DNA of 64,000 nt from Streptomyces sp. NBC_00569 (GCF_036345255.1 NZ_CP107783.1:8921001-8985000), one strand, 5' to 3'; positions 1 to 10,423 are shown, counted from the stretch's first letter. Numbers and translations: made by a program. The notes: generated by a model from the letters alone, not told the origin.

Positions 1-1
1 C

Positions 2-1063
2 GCCGCCCTCATGCCGACGTCGCTCGCGCTGCTGCTCGTCGGGACCCCGGCGGAGCGCCGCCCGCGCGCCATTCGCAGTTGGGCCGCCATCGGGGGCATC
101 GCCGCCGGCCTCGGCCCCGTCGCGGGCGGGCTGCTCGTGGAGGCCGACTGGCGCTGGGTCTTCCTCGTCAACGTGCCCGTCGGCGCCGCCGGCCTCGTGG
201 CCGGTATCCGGCTGCTGCCCGCCGACCGTCCCGACCGCAGCGGCCCGCTGCCCGACCTGACGGGCGCCGTCCTCCTCACCCTCTCCATCGGTACCCTTGC
301 GCTCGGCCTCGTCAAGGCCGAGGCATGGGGCTGGAGTTCGACCCGTGTGCTCGGCTCGCTGGCCGCCGCGGTGATCCTCGCCGCGGTGTTCTGGCTGCGG
401 TCGGCCCGGCATCCGGTCCCCATCGTCGAACTCCCGCTCCTTCGCATCCCCGCCTTCGCGTTCGCCACGCTCGCCGCACTCCTCTTCACGGTGGCGTTCG
501 CCGCGATGCTGCTCACCTCCGTCCTGTGGTGCCGGCAGGTGTGGGGCTACTCGGCGATCCGCACGGGCCTGGCCATCGCGCCGGGACCGCTGGTCGTCCC
601 CGTGCTCGCCATCGCTTCGGGACCCGTCGTGCGACGTCTCGGCGCGGGTCGCACGGCGGCGGCCGGCTGTCTTCTCTTCGCCGGCGGTCTCGTGTGGTGG
701 GCCCTCGCCCTGGACACGGCGCCGCACTACGCCGCCGCGTTCCTGCCCGGCATGCTCATCACCGGCGTCGGGGTCGGGTTCGCCCTGCCGACCCTCGTGG
801 GAGCGGCCGCCACGGCACTGCCGCCCGCCCGGTTCGCCACCGGCTCCGCGGTCACGACGATGGCCAGGCAGACGGGCGCCGTCCTCGGAGTGGCCATGAT
901 GGTCGGCCTCATCGGCGAGCCCCGCACAGCGGAAGCGGCCCTCACCGCGTTCCGCCACGGCTGGCTGACCGCCGCGGTCGTCGGGGCGCTCGCGGCGGCG
1001 GCGGCCCTGGCCCTGCCCCGCCCGGCACCCGCCACCGCGGCCCCGGCGAAGGGGCCCGCCTGA
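2..1063 (+). CDS. MFS transporter, DHA2 type, 3' part
   Basis: This is the C-terminal part of a proton-driven drug efflux pump of the major facilitator superfamily. The frame is open to the left window edge, so the true start lies outside. Shortly after the first visible residues comes the antiporter motif C (GLGPVAGG), followed by WRWVFLVNVPVG, both typical of the 14-TM DHA2 (EmrB/QacA) group. Hydrophobic segments then alternate to the end. The tail is Ala/Pro rich (PAPATAAPAKGPA). The substrate cannot be read from the sequence. Confidence 0.85.
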   Translation, partial: AALMPTSLALLLVGTPAERRPRAIRSWAAIGGIAAGLGPVAGGLLVEADWRWVFLVNVPVGAAGLVAGIRLLPADRPDRSGPLPDLTGAVLLTLSIGTLALGLVKAEAWGWSSTRVLGSLAAAVILAAVFWLRSARHPVPIVELPLLRIPAFAFATLAALLFTVAFAAMLLTSVLWCRQVWGYSAIRTGLAIAPGPLVVPVLAIASGPVVRRLGAGRTAAAGCLLFAGGLVWWALALDTAPHYAAAFLPGMLITGVGVGFALPTLVGAAATALPPARFATGSAVTTMARQTGAVLGVAMMVGLIGEPRTAEAALTAFRHGWLTAAVVGALAAAAALALPRPAPATAAPAKGPA

Positions 1064-1127
1064 GCCGGTGGTCCACCGGGTCACCTAGAGTGCGGCGGAC
1101 AGTCACCGTGCCGGCGGAGGGACGCGT

Positions 1128-1523
1128 ATGTCGCGGTACCGCGAGCTCAAGTTCAGGGCCGTGACGTCGTTCCAGCGGCGTATCGGCAACCCTCTCCTCT
1201 CCCGGCTCCCCGGCCAGATCCTGCTGGAGACCACCGGCCGCACGTCAGGGCTGCCCCGGCGCACCCCGGTCGGCGGCCGCCTCGTCGGCCGCGAGTTCTG
1301 GTGGGTGTCCGAGTACGGCGACAAGTCGCAGTACGTACGCAACATCCAGGCCGACCCCCGGATCCGTGTCCGGATCAAGGGACGCTGGCACACCGGCACG
1401 GCACATCTGCTGCCGGACGACGACGCCCGCGCGCGGCTGAAGAATTTGCCGCGGTACAACAGCGCCGCCGTGCGCGCCCTCGGCACGAATCTGCTGACGC
1501 TGCGGGCCGACCTCACCGACTGA
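1128..1523 (+). CDS. Nitroreductase/deazaflavin-dependent (DDN-type) split-barrel protein
   Basis: A 131-residue protein of the F420-dependent nitroreductase (DDN, DUF385) family, which bind coenzyme F420 or flavin in a small split beta-barrel. Diagnostic stretches are LLETTGRTSGLPRRTPV (residues about 32-48), the following aromatic WWVSEYGDKSQYVRNI and the strand PRIRVRIKGRWHTGTA. The length matches the family. The start at the ATG follows a GGCGGAGGGACGCGT region. The gene sits alone between the MFS gene and the phosphatase. The substrate is unknown. Confidence 0.82.
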   Translation: MSRYRELKFRAVTSFQRRIGNPLLSRLPGQILLETTGRTSGLPRRTPVGGRLVGREFWWVSEYGDKSQYVRNIQADPRIRVRIKGRWHTGTAHLLPDDDARARLKNLPRYNSAAVRALGTNLLTLRADLTD

Positions 1524-1703
1524 GGGCCCGCAGCGCCGTCATGTGAACTGGCGGCCGTCCATGCGAAGTTGACGGTCTCCGGTCGGCGGGATCCGGTGGG
1601 GCGGATTCGGTGACAATCGGTTACCGGGAGCGCTCGACTGGCTACACTTGCGCGGCGCGACACGTCGGGCAGCACGTCCGGCCGCACCCCGGAAGGTCCC
1701 TGC

Positions 1704-2426
1704 ATGCCTGCCCGTTCCCAGCCGGTCTCTCCTCTCCCCGAGCGGGTCGGCGCGCTGCGCGTCAGTGCCCGGCACCTGGCGAACGTCACCGTCTCGCCAG
1801 TGGAGAGAAGCCCCGCGGGGGCGGGCGGCGACGTGTACGGAGCCGTTGAATCCCCTTACGGCACCCGTCTGTTGATGGGTGACGTCATGGGCAAGGGCCG
1901 CGCGCTCGCCCGCACCGCGGACAACGTCTTACGCGCCTGGCGCGATCTCGCCGCCTGCGAGGCGCGGTTGGAAGGCATCGCCGTGCGGCTGCACTCGCTG
2001 GTCGCGCACTCGGACGAACCCGACCGCTTCGTCACAGCGACCCTGCTCAGCGTCGAGTCCGACGGATCCGCCCAACTGGTCTGCTGCGGACACCCGCCGC
2101 CTGTCCTGCTGCGCGACGGCGCCGCCGTCCACGCCGCTGTCCCCGCGCCCGCGCCGCCGCTCGGCCTGCTCGACCTGCACTCCGGATGGTGCGCCGCCCA
2201 GCCGGTGCCGGCCACCGCCTGGGAGTGCATGCTGCTCTACACGGACGGGGTGAGCGAGGCCAGGGACGCGCGCGGTGCGTTCTACCCGCTGGCGGAGCGG
2301 GCCGCCGCCCTGGGGAACGCGGCCCTCGAAGACTTCACCGACGCCCTCGCCGCCGACCTGCTGCGCCACGCGGAGGGCCGGCTCCAGGACGACGCCTCGC
2401 TTCTCGCGGTCCGCGCCGCGGCCTGA
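1704..2426 (+). CDS. PP2C/SpoIIE-type serine phosphatase
   Basis: A 240-residue stand-alone SpoIIE/RsbU-type protein serine phosphatase. Metal-binding acidic motifs are visible in order: GGDVYGA (D43), MGDVMGKG (D60), the CGHPPPVLL strand, LLYTDGVSEAR and the terminal DDASLLAV. In Streptomyces such enzymes dephosphorylate anti-anti-sigma factors and tune stress sigma factors. No sensor (PAS, GAF or membrane) domain is attached, so the input must come from a partner. Convergent with the DUF4232 gene 18 bp downstream. The family call is firm; the substrate is inferred only from the family. Confidence 0.88.
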   Translation: MPARSQPVSPLPERVGALRVSARHLANVTVSPVERSPAGAGGDVYGAVESPYGTRLLMGDVMGKGRALARTADNVLRAWRDLAACEARLEGIAVRLHSLVAHSDEPDRFVTATLLSVESDGSAQLVCCGHPPPVLLRDGAAVHAAVPAPAPPLGLLDLHSGWCAAQPVPATAWECMLLYTDGVSEARDARGAFYPLAERAAALGNAALEDFTDALAADLLRHAEGRLQDDASLLAVRAAA

Positions 2427-2444
2427 TGCCAGGCGGGCGAGGGG

Positions 2445-3011
2445 TCAGACCTTCAGGACCCCCGCGCCGTCGGACTCGGCCAGAGCCTCGTCCGCCAGGT
2501 TCCGCGTCGGCTGCCACAGAGTCGTCACCGGCGCCCAGACGCGCAGCCCGCCCGGCTCGGAGAGCGAGGCGGCGGTGAACTTCTTGCCGTGGTGTTCCGG
2601 ATTCGCCGCCACCTCGATGTAGCCGACCGACCGGGCGTCGCTGTCACCGCTCGCGGACAGGGACCGCACATCGGCATGGGCGGTCTTCCCGGCGCCGAGC
2701 GTGTAAGCGGAGCTGCCGGAGAGCGGGAACGGGACGGCGGCCCCGTCCAGATCGCCGTACGTGACCAGCGGCACGCGGTCCACAAGGCAGGCGCGCGAGG
2801 AGTGGTTCTTGACGCTGAGGCGCAGGACGTGGTCCCGGCCCGACGAGGTCGCCTTCACCGTCAGCGCGCTCTCCGCGCAGGGCTTGACGGCGGCCGGTGC
2901 GGCGGCGGGGTGCGCGGGGCGGATGTGGGTCGACGCCGCGGCGGCGGACAGGCCGGTGGCGGACGCGAGCAGCGCGGCGGCGGAGGCGGCAAGGACGGTG
3001 CGAGTGAGCAT
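2445..3011 (-). CDS. Secreted DUF4232-like protein
   Basis: A 188-residue exported protein. The chosen ATG is preceded on the minus strand by GGGAGACC at good spacing; an upstream in-frame ATG would add 11 charged residues and has no ribosome site. The N-terminus (MLTRTVLAASAAALLASA) is a classic signal peptide ending near AAAA. The mature part has two cysteines (KPCAESALTV and SRACLVDRVP), consistent with the disulfide-bonded beta-sandwich of the DUF4232 family seen in many Streptomyces lipoproteins and secreted proteins. No lipobox is seen, so it is probably released. Function unknown. Confidence 0.8.
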   Translation of the reverse strand: MLTRTVLAASAAALLASATGLSAAAASTHIRPAHPAAAPAAVKPCAESALTVKATSSGRDHVLRLSVKNHSSRACLVDRVPLVTYGDLDGAAVPFPLSGSSAYTLGAGKTAHADVRSLSASGDSDARSVGYIEVAANPEHHGKKFTAASLSEPGGLRVWAPVTTLWQPTRNLADEALAESDGAGVLKV

Positions 3012-3180
3012 CAGTCTGGTCTCCCGGCGAACGATGACTTTCACATTTCACCCGAAACAACGCTTATGGAGAGTAACCCGGATGAATGCGTCTGCCCACG
3101 TCGGCGCCCGCGCCCCTGGCGCGACCGCAGGCGCCAGAGGCTTCGCGGGCGCCTGGATCGGGGGTTTGTGAGCACCTTGA

Positions 3181-3216
3181 TGCAGTGCGCGCAAAGATTG
3201 CAGTGTGTGCAAGAAT
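3181..3216. promoter_or_regulatory. Tandem 18-bp repeat, candidate TetR operator
   Basis: Two adjacent copies, TGCAGTGCGCGCAAAGAT (3181-3198) and TGCAGTGTGTGCAAGAAT (3199-3216), lie just upstream of the TetR start. Each carries a TGCA-5 bp-(T/C)GCA dyad. The position argues for autoregulation, with control of the efflux pump by the same protein. Confidence 0.55.
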
Positions 3217-3226
3217 CTTCCCCGTG

Positions 3227-3904
3227 ATGACATCAGGCACCGCGGCGTCGGCGGTCCGCGAGCAGGCGCCGGCCGAAGGGCTGCGCGCCCGGCGACGGCG
3301 CCAGACCCGCGCCGAACTGCACACCGTCACGGTCCGCCTGGCCCGTGAACACGGCCTCGAACACGTCACGGTCGAGATGATCAGCAAGGAGGCCGGCGTC
3401 TCCCCGCGGACCTTCTTCAACTACTTCCGCACCAAGGAGACCGCGCTCTTCGCCTGGCCCGGCGGCCTGACCGAGGCCGAGGCGGAGCAGTTCGTCTCCG
3501 CGCCCGGCCGCGGCCCGGACGCCGTACTGCGGGACCTGGGCGACGTGTTCGCCACGCACGTCGACGAGATGCAGCCCGGCGCCGGAGCGTTCGAGGACGT
3601 CCTCGCCGTCGTCGAGAAGGTGCCCTCGGCACTCGGCGCGTTCCTCGCCGAGTGCGACGCGCTCGAACGGGACCTCGCCGGCGCCATCGCCCGCCGCACC
3701 GGAGACGCCCCTGACGGGCAGACCGTCGCGCTGCTGGCGGGGATCGCCATGACGGCCGTACGCAACGGCCTCATGCGATGGGCCCGCGACAAGCAGCACC
3801 CCGACGGCCCCGCGGCCTCGGTGCGCGACTCCTTCACCGCTCTGCGCGGCCTCCTCGCCCCCGCGCACACCCCACAGGCCACCACCACCGGCCGGGAGGC
3901 CTGA
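3227..3904 (+). CDS. TetR/AcrR-family transcriptional regulator
   Basis: A 225-residue one-component repressor. The N-terminal helix-turn-helix reads VTVEMISKEAGVSPRTFFNY, then FRTKETALFAWPG, the standard TetR DNA-binding module; the rest is the helical ligand-binding and dimer domain. The ATG at 3227 is preferred over the far longer open frame because the tandem repeats and presumed promoter lie directly before it; the GTG 3 bp earlier is also possible. The gene points toward the DHA2 pump that begins 175 bp downstream, so it most likely controls that pump and itself. Confidence 0.87.
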   Translation: MTSGTAASAVREQAPAEGLRARRRRQTRAELHTVTVRLAREHGLEHVTVEMISKEAGVSPRTFFNYFRTKETALFAWPGGLTEAEAEQFVSAPGRGPDAVLRDLGDVFATHVDEMQPGAGAFEDVLAVVEKVPSALGAFLAECDALERDLAGAIARRTGDAPDGQTVALLAGIAMTAVRNGLMRWARDKQHPDGPAASVRDSFTALRGLLAPAHTPQATTTGREA

Positions 3905-5686
<1,782 letters not shown>

Positions 5687-5725
5687 CTCGGGTCGGTCGG
5701 GTCGACCCGCTGAGCGTGTGGCACC

Positions 5726-5764
5726 GGGCGCGCCCGTCGGAGGACTCTTCGGCGGGCGCGTCCC
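5726..5764. terminator. Hairpin terminator between convergent genes
   Basis: GGGCGCGCCCG at 5726-5736 pairs with CGGGCGCGTCCC at 5753-5764 with a one-base bulge and a 16-nt loop. It lies between the convergent MFS and PPOX genes and would serve both. There is no U tract, as usual in Streptomyces. Confidence 0.5.
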
Positions 5765-5860
5765 GCGTTGTCGGGCCGCGGTGGGTGGGCTGCCGTGGGT
5801 GGGGTCGGCTCTTGGCCGGCTCCGCAGTCCGTTCTCAACCCGGGCTGCGGCGCGGGTGGT

Positions 5861-6316
5861 TCAGGCCTCGATCCACTCGCCCTCCCGCATCAGGTCCCGG
5901 CCCGCCAGCTCGTTGGCCTCCCGCCAGGCCTGGACCCGCCGCGGTGTGACGCGGAAGTAGAGGTACTCCGAGGTCAGCGTGCGCGGGTCGAACCCTGTCT
6001 TCTGCGCGAACGCGTCTCCGACGTCGTCCGGGAGCCCGGCGGCCGTCAGCGTCTGCGCCGTGCCCTCGATCATGACGACGTCACGCGTCGGGCCGACGCC
6101 GAGCCGGACCCGCCCCGTGGCCCGCAGATTGCGTCCCGTGGGGCTGGCCGCCGGAGTGGCGAGCAGCAGCGTCGCGCCGTCCCACAGGAACGACAGCGGT
6201 ACGAGATACGGCGTCGCGTTCTCCCCGTCGGCCGTGGCCACCCATACGTCCTCGTCGCGTTCGAGCCTGTCGAGGGTGTCCTGCTTGCGCTGCTTCGCGG
6301 TCCGGACGGCCGGCAT
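5861..6316 (-). CDS. PPOX-class F420/flavin split-barrel enzyme
   Basis: A 151-residue pyridoxamine 5'-phosphate oxidase-like protein. Key stretches are VWVATADGENATPYLVPLSFLWDG, LLLATPAASPTGRNL and RVRLGVGPTRDVVMIEG, which form the split barrel that binds F420 or FMN. The ATG at 6316 has AGGGAGAC at good spacing; the open frame continues 51 residues upstream without a ribosome site and is not believed. Substrate unknown; actinobacterial members reduce quinones, biliverdin or other conjugated systems. Confidence 0.85.
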   Translation of the reverse strand: MPAVRTAKQRKQDTLDRLERDEDVWVATADGENATPYLVPLSFLWDGATLLLATPAASPTGRNLRATGRVRLGVGPTRDVVMIEGTAQTLTAAGLPDDVGDAFAQKTGFDPRTLTSEYLYFRVTPRRVQAWREANELAGRDLMREGEWIEA

Positions 6317-6569
6317 CGGCGTCTCCCTGTCACATCGGGCGGGTTCCCTGGTCACTGTTATGACACGGGCCGGCCCTGGAATGTGACCGATGGGTGAGAA
6401 CGCGATTCCCGTCCTGGCCGTCGTCCGCGTCCTTCGCGGCATCTGCGTCATTCGCGTTGTGGTCGTCATCCGCTCAGGAATGGCGACACTCGGTGTCCTG
6501 ATTTCGGGTCATGCTCGAACCGAGGGCGGGCCACGGCGGCCCGTCCGGCGGCAGCGAGGAGGCGGCTCC

Positions 6570-7505
6570 ATGACGCAGGAACCCGGGACCGGAAGTGCCC
6601 GGCTGGACGGCAAGGTCGCCCTCGTGGCGGGCGCGACCCGTGGCGCGGGACGGGGCATCGCCGTGGAACTCGGCGCGGCCGGCGCCACGGTGTACGTGAC
6701 CGGCCGCACCACGCGGGCCCGGCGCTCCGAGTACGACCGGCCGGAGACCATCGAGGACACGGCGGACCTGGTGACCGCGGCCGGCGGGCGCGGAATCGCC
6801 GTGCCCACCGACCACCTCGACCCCGCCCAGGTCAAGGCCCTCGTCGACCGCATCGCCACCGAACAGGGGCGGCTCGACGTTCTGGTCAACGACATCTGGG
6901 GAGGCGAGAACCTCTTCGCCTGGGACACCCCCGTCTGGGAGCACGACCTCGACGACGGGCTTCGCCTGCTCCGCCTCGCCGTCGAGACGCACGCCATCAC
7001 CAGCCACCACGCGCTGCCGCTCCTGCTCCGCAACCCCGGTGGTCTCGTCGTCGAGGTGACCGACGGCACGGCCGAGTACAACCGTGACAACTACCGCGTC
7101 TCGTTCTTCTACGATCTCGCCAAGAGTTCCGTCCTGCGTATGGGCTTCGCCCTCGGGCAGGAACTGGGCCCACGCGGCGCTACAGCCCTCGCTCTCACCC
7201 CGGGCTGGCTCCGCTCGGAGATCATGCTCGGCCACTTCGGCGTCACCGAGGAGAACTGGCGCGACGCCCTGGAACAGGTGCCGCACTTCGCGATCTCCGA
7301 GACCCCGTTCTATGTCGGCCGGGCCGTCGCCGCGCTCGCCGCCGACCCCGAAGTGGCCCGCTGGAACGGTCGGTCGACGTCCAGCGGGGCACTTGCCCAG
7401 GCGTACGGGTTCACCGACGTCGACGGGAGCCGGCCGGACGCCTGGCGCTATCTCGTCGAGGTGCAGGACCCGGGCAAGCCGGCCGACGCGAGCTCTTACC
7501 GCTGA
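6570..7505 (+). CDS. Short-chain dehydrogenase/reductase (SDR)
   Basis: A 311-residue NAD(P)-dependent oxidoreductase. The Rossmann motif is a TGxxxGxG variant, AGATRGAGRGIA, followed by VYVTGRTTRARRSEYDRPETIEDTADLV, a pattern of the larger SDR group found across Streptomyces. The usual NNAG is replaced by VNDIWGGE, and the YxxxK pair appears as FFYDLAKSSV. The start is set by AGGAGG before the ATG at 6570. It is transcribed alone. Reaction and substrate are unknown. Confidence 0.85.
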   Translation: MTQEPGTGSARLDGKVALVAGATRGAGRGIAVELGAAGATVYVTGRTTRARRSEYDRPETIEDTADLVTAAGGRGIAVPTDHLDPAQVKALVDRIATEQGRLDVLVNDIWGGENLFAWDTPVWEHDLDDGLRLLRLAVETHAITSHHALPLLLRNPGGLVVEVTDGTAEYNRDNYRVSFFYDLAKSSVLRMGFALGQELGPRGATALALTPGWLRSEIMLGHFGVTEENWRDALEQVPHFAISETPFYVGRAVAALAADPEVARWNGRSTSSGALAQAYGFTDVDGSRPDAWRYLVEVQDPGKPADASSYR

Positions 7506-7513
7506 CGCTGGGA

Positions 7514-7548
7514 TGTGGGCTGTGGGCTGTGGGCTGTGGGCTGTGGGG
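7514..7548. repeat. Heptamer tandem repeat (TGTGGGC)n
   Basis: Five head-to-tail copies of TGTGGGC, the last ending in G, lie directly after the SDR stop codon. This is a simple-sequence tract in the convergent gap with no visible coding role. Confidence 0.9.
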
Positions 7549-7578
7549 CGTCTCGGGTGTGGGCTCGGCGGCGTCTTT

Positions 7579-7797
7579 TCAGATCTGTGCCGGCCACACC
7601 TGCGTACCGCCACCCCGCCACTCGACCAGCTCGGGGTCGTCCAGCCGCGCGTCCTCCAGGCCCGCTCGCCGCAGGAACTCGAGCACGTCCTCCTGCCCGG
7701 TCGCCAGTCCGGCGTCCTCGCCGCGGATGGTCACCCGGCGGCCGCCGGGCTGGGAGGCGTGCACGATCACAGGGGGAAATCCTTCAGGTTCGTCCAT
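7579..7797 (-). CDS. Small conserved hypothetical protein
   Basis: A 72-residue acidic protein without cysteines or membrane segments. It starts MDEPEGFPPVIVHASQPGG and contains RRVTIRGEDAGLATGQEDVLEFLRRAG, suggesting a short beta-strand then helix fold. GAGGACT precedes the ATG at 7797; the 12-residue upstream extension has no ribosome site. Third-position G/C bias supports coding. I do not recognise a function. It reads toward the SDR gene and away from the caspase-like gene. Confidence 0.6.
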   Translation of the reverse strand: MDEPEGFPPVIVHASQPGGRRVTIRGEDAGLATGQEDVLEFLRRAGLEDARLDDPELVEWRGGGTQVWPAQI

Positions 7798-8086
7798 AGT
7801 CCTCAGCTTCCGTGACGTGAATCGGCTCCGCACCCGGGCGCGGAACCGGCACCGGACGCGTGGCGTGCGTCGCGGTCGGATGCGGGGCGGAACGGGACGG
7901 GGTGGCTCGTTCTCGCTCCGTCAACAATGGCGGAACCCTCGCGCGTGCGGCAGCCACTTCCCGATTGCGTCCAAATCGCCCTGTATTGGCCCCAGTCGAG
8001 CTCCTGCTACCGGTCACCCGTGACAGAGATGGACCAGTTACGGTGCTGTAGTGGTGATCACTCAGCAGGACAACGGGGAACAGACA

Positions 8087-9226
8087 GTGACCGGAACCGC
8101 GCTGCTCCTCGCGGCCGCCCCGGCGAACAAGAGCTGCCTCATCGACGCGGCTTCCGTACTGCCCGCGCTCGCGGCCGTACCACCCAGCGCGCTGACCGGC
8201 ACCGCCGCCGCGAGCGTCGTCGAACTCGCCGACCCCGTCGACCCGCAGACCGTCCTCACCCGCATCCGCACCGCGGCCGCCGCGCCCGGCCCTCTCGTCC
8301 TGTACGTGACCGGGCAGCTCCATCTGGATCACCGCCAGCGTCTGCTTCATCTCGCCCTGGCCCGTACGACTCCGTCGACCCTGCGGTACACCGCACTGCC
8401 CTGGCACTGGCTCACCGGCGAACTCGCGCTCCGGCGGCCCGACACCACGACGGTGGTCCTCGATCTGGTGGCCGACGGTGATGCCTGGGGGCAGATGCGG
8501 GGCGGGGGGTTCGGCGTGGGGCCCGGGGTTCGTCTCTTCGGGCGGGTCTCGCCTCCTCCTCCGCGCCGTTCCACCGCCGTGCCCGGCTATCTCAAGACCT
8601 ACGCCTCGATATGGCGCAACGGGCACCGCCCGCCGCTTGCGCAGCTTCATGCTCAGGCGGCTGGGGAGGCAGGTCCCGGCGATGCGGTGTTCCTCGCGGT
8701 CGACGGTGGGCCGGGGAGTATGCCGGTGGCTCCCCGGCCGCCCGTGCCGGCCGCTCGGCAAGAGGCGGCCCCAGCTGTCGAGGCTCGCCCCGATGCCGAT
8801 CCGCACCCGGCGATCCTCGCCGCCGCGCAGTCCGGGCGGCACGGTGAGGCCGCGGCCATCGCGGCCATGTGGGAGAGCACCGCTCTGCGCACTCATGGCG
8901 CGGGGTCGCCGGAGGCGCTCCACTGGCTCGAGGTACGGGCGGATCTTGCGCGGCTCGCGCAGGATCCCGGGCGCAGTTGCGAACTGTGGATGGCTGCGGC
9001 CACGGCTCGGCTGGCGCGCGGGGAGGTGGCGGGCACGGAGGATGTCGAGGCCGCCGTGGATCGCGCCCATCATCAGTGGGAGCAGCTCGGTGATCCGGCG
9101 CAGGCCCGTGCGCTTGCCGCGACTCTCACGCGGTTGCGGCGTGCGGTTCCCGGGCGGCGGCCCGGCGCGCTGGAGGCGATCGGCCGGCGGATCTCGGCGC
9201 TGGAGAACGTGCCTGCGACGCAGTGA
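8087..9226 (+). CDS. Degenerate caspase-like protein with helical C-terminus
   Basis: A 379-residue protein. Residues about 1-135 follow the order of strands seen in caspase-like peptidases of actinobacteria: LVLYVTGQLHLDHRQRLLHLALARTTP aligns with the usual YYSGHG-L...LHLAL segment, TALPWHWL follows, and VVLDLVAD sits where VLLDCCFSG is expected. Both catalytic residues are therefore missing: the SGHG histidine is Q or L, and the Cys is L or V. Residues about 235-379 are helical and TPR-like (HPAILAAAQSGRHGEAAAIAAMW). The GTG at 8087 has GGGGAA 6 bp upstream; the GTG at 8051 has none. Probably a binding or scaffold protein rather than an enzyme. Confidence 0.6.
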   Translation: MTGTALLLAAAPANKSCLIDAASVLPALAAVPPSALTGTAAASVVELADPVDPQTVLTRIRTAAAAPGPLVLYVTGQLHLDHRQRLLHLALARTTPSTLRYTALPWHWLTGELALRRPDTTTVVLDLVADGDAWGQMRGGGFGVGPGVRLFGRVSPPPPRRSTAVPGYLKTYASIWRNGHRPPLAQLHAQAAGEAGPGDAVFLAVDGGPGSMPVAPRPPVPAARQEAAPAVEARPDADPHPAILAAAQSGRHGEAAAIAAMWESTALRTHGAGSPEALHWLEVRADLARLAQDPGRSCELWMAAATARLARGEVAGTEDVEAAVDRAHHQWEQLGDPAQARALAATLTRLRRAVPGRRPGALEAIGRRISALENVPATQ

Positions 9227-9854
9227 CGGAAGAGTGGGTGGGTGGGTGGGTGGCGGTGCCTTCCCGGGTGCGGGCTGTTGGTGGCCGGTGTGTTTTCGGG
9301 TGCGGGGCCGCGGGGGCATGTACGTGCTCGCTGTTCTACGGGTGTACGTCGGCGAGCTGATTGCCTGTGCGTGGTGCTGGTGGCTCCGCGCGCACATGCC
9401 CCCGCGTCCCCTCCCGTCTCGTCGGCGTCCCACCGCCGGTGGGGCTGGTTCCGTTCGCCGGTCCATGTCTCGTGCGTGGCCGACCGCTCGGTGGGGCTGC
9501 CCTTGCTGTGTCAGGTCCTGGCTGGTTCGGTGCGCGGGGTGGGTCGTGACGTGGGCATAGGGCGTGCTGGGGGGGCGGGGAATTCCCGGGGGTGGTTCGT
9601 CGTTAAAGGAGGCGTGGACGCGGATGGAACTGTGTCCCCGGGCCTCATCTCATTCGCCTGCAAGGACGATCGTTCGGCTGATGCCTTGTGGAGCCCCCGC
9701 CGCGAGGCGACCGCCATCCGTGCCCGCACAGACCGCCCCGGCCGTGATCCCCCGTCACGGTCGGGGCACCTTCATGTCCGGGATCCCTTCAGCAGGACGT
9801 GCCACCCACTCGCCGCCCACAATGGAGGCAGAGGCCACCGCTGAAGGAGGCGAC
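9227..9854. other. 628-bp non-coding gap
   Basis: No convincing gene. It opens with a short GGGT-type simple repeat near 9235-9254. Open frames here lack the third-position G/C bias. An AAAGGAGG near 9605 is followed by a GTG only 1 bp away and a weak 76-codon frame that I do not accept. A terminator-like hairpin lies at 9735-9767, implying a long 3' tail or a separate small RNA. Confidence 0.5.
9735..9767. terminator. Stem-loop, terminator-like
   Basis: GCCCCGGCCGTGA (9735-9747) pairs with TCACGGTCGGGGC (9755-9767) with a single internal mismatch and a 7-nt loop. It lies about 510 bp after the caspase-like gene and 88 bp before the DUF5709 gene. Confidence 0.6.
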
Positions 9855-10349
9855 GTGGACATCGACGATCAAGGGCGGGGAGACGACGTCTACCAGCCCG
9901 ACGGGTCCGAGGTCCAGGACGACGAGGGTCTCCTCGACCAGGAGGACACCCTGCTCGGCGGCGGCGTCACCGATCCGCTCGACCAGGGCTATTCGCCACC
10001 CGAGCGGCCCTGGGGGGTCGAGCACACCGGTGTCACCTGCTCGGAGCAGCGGCTCGGCGAGACGCTCGACGAGCGTCTGTCCGAGGAGGTCCCCGACCTG
10101 GCTGTGCCGGACGACGACGGCATCGGAGACACCTGGGACACCGACGGCGAACCGCTCGACGACGAGGTGGGTGCCGAGCGCGCCGGTCGGCTGGTGGCGC
10201 CCGACAAAGGGGTCCGTAAGAGCGAGGAGAGCGAGCTGTTCGCCGAGGACGTCGGGATCGACGGCGCGGCCGCGTCCGCCGAGGAGGCCGCGATGCACCT
10301 CGTGGAGGACGTCCGCAGAGGGCGTGATCCGCGGCGGGTCACCGACTGA
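9855..10349 (+). CDS. DUF5709-like acidic hypothetical protein
   Basis: A 164-residue, strongly acidic protein with the repeated-motif character of the DUF5709 family: VYQPDGSEVQDDEGLLDQEDTL near the N-terminus, then LDQGYSPPERPWGVEHTGVT, the ERLSEEVPD block, and the C-terminal EEAAMHLVEDV. The GTG at 9855 is fixed by AAGGAGG 4 bp upstream; the long frame before it is non-coding by codon use. No membrane or catalytic feature. The family is common in Streptomyces and uncharacterised. Confidence 0.8.
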   Translation: MDIDDQGRGDDVYQPDGSEVQDDEGLLDQEDTLLGGGVTDPLDQGYSPPERPWGVEHTGVTCSEQRLGETLDERLSEEVPDLAVPDDDGIGDTWDTDGEPLDDEVGAERAGRLVAPDKGVRKSEESELFAEDVGIDGAAASAEEAAMHLVEDVRRGRDPRRVTD

Positions 10350-10423
10350 CCGTGCGGGAGAGGTGAGCCCGGCTTAGTGTGACGGAAGTCAGCCGACTGC
10401 ATCGCACCCCTGCGGGAGAGTCA

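Noticed and set aside
9612..9844. Possible 76-codon gene after AAAGGAGG
   Set aside because: The GTG is 1 bp from the ribosome site, third positions are only weakly G/C, and the product has no recognisable feature.
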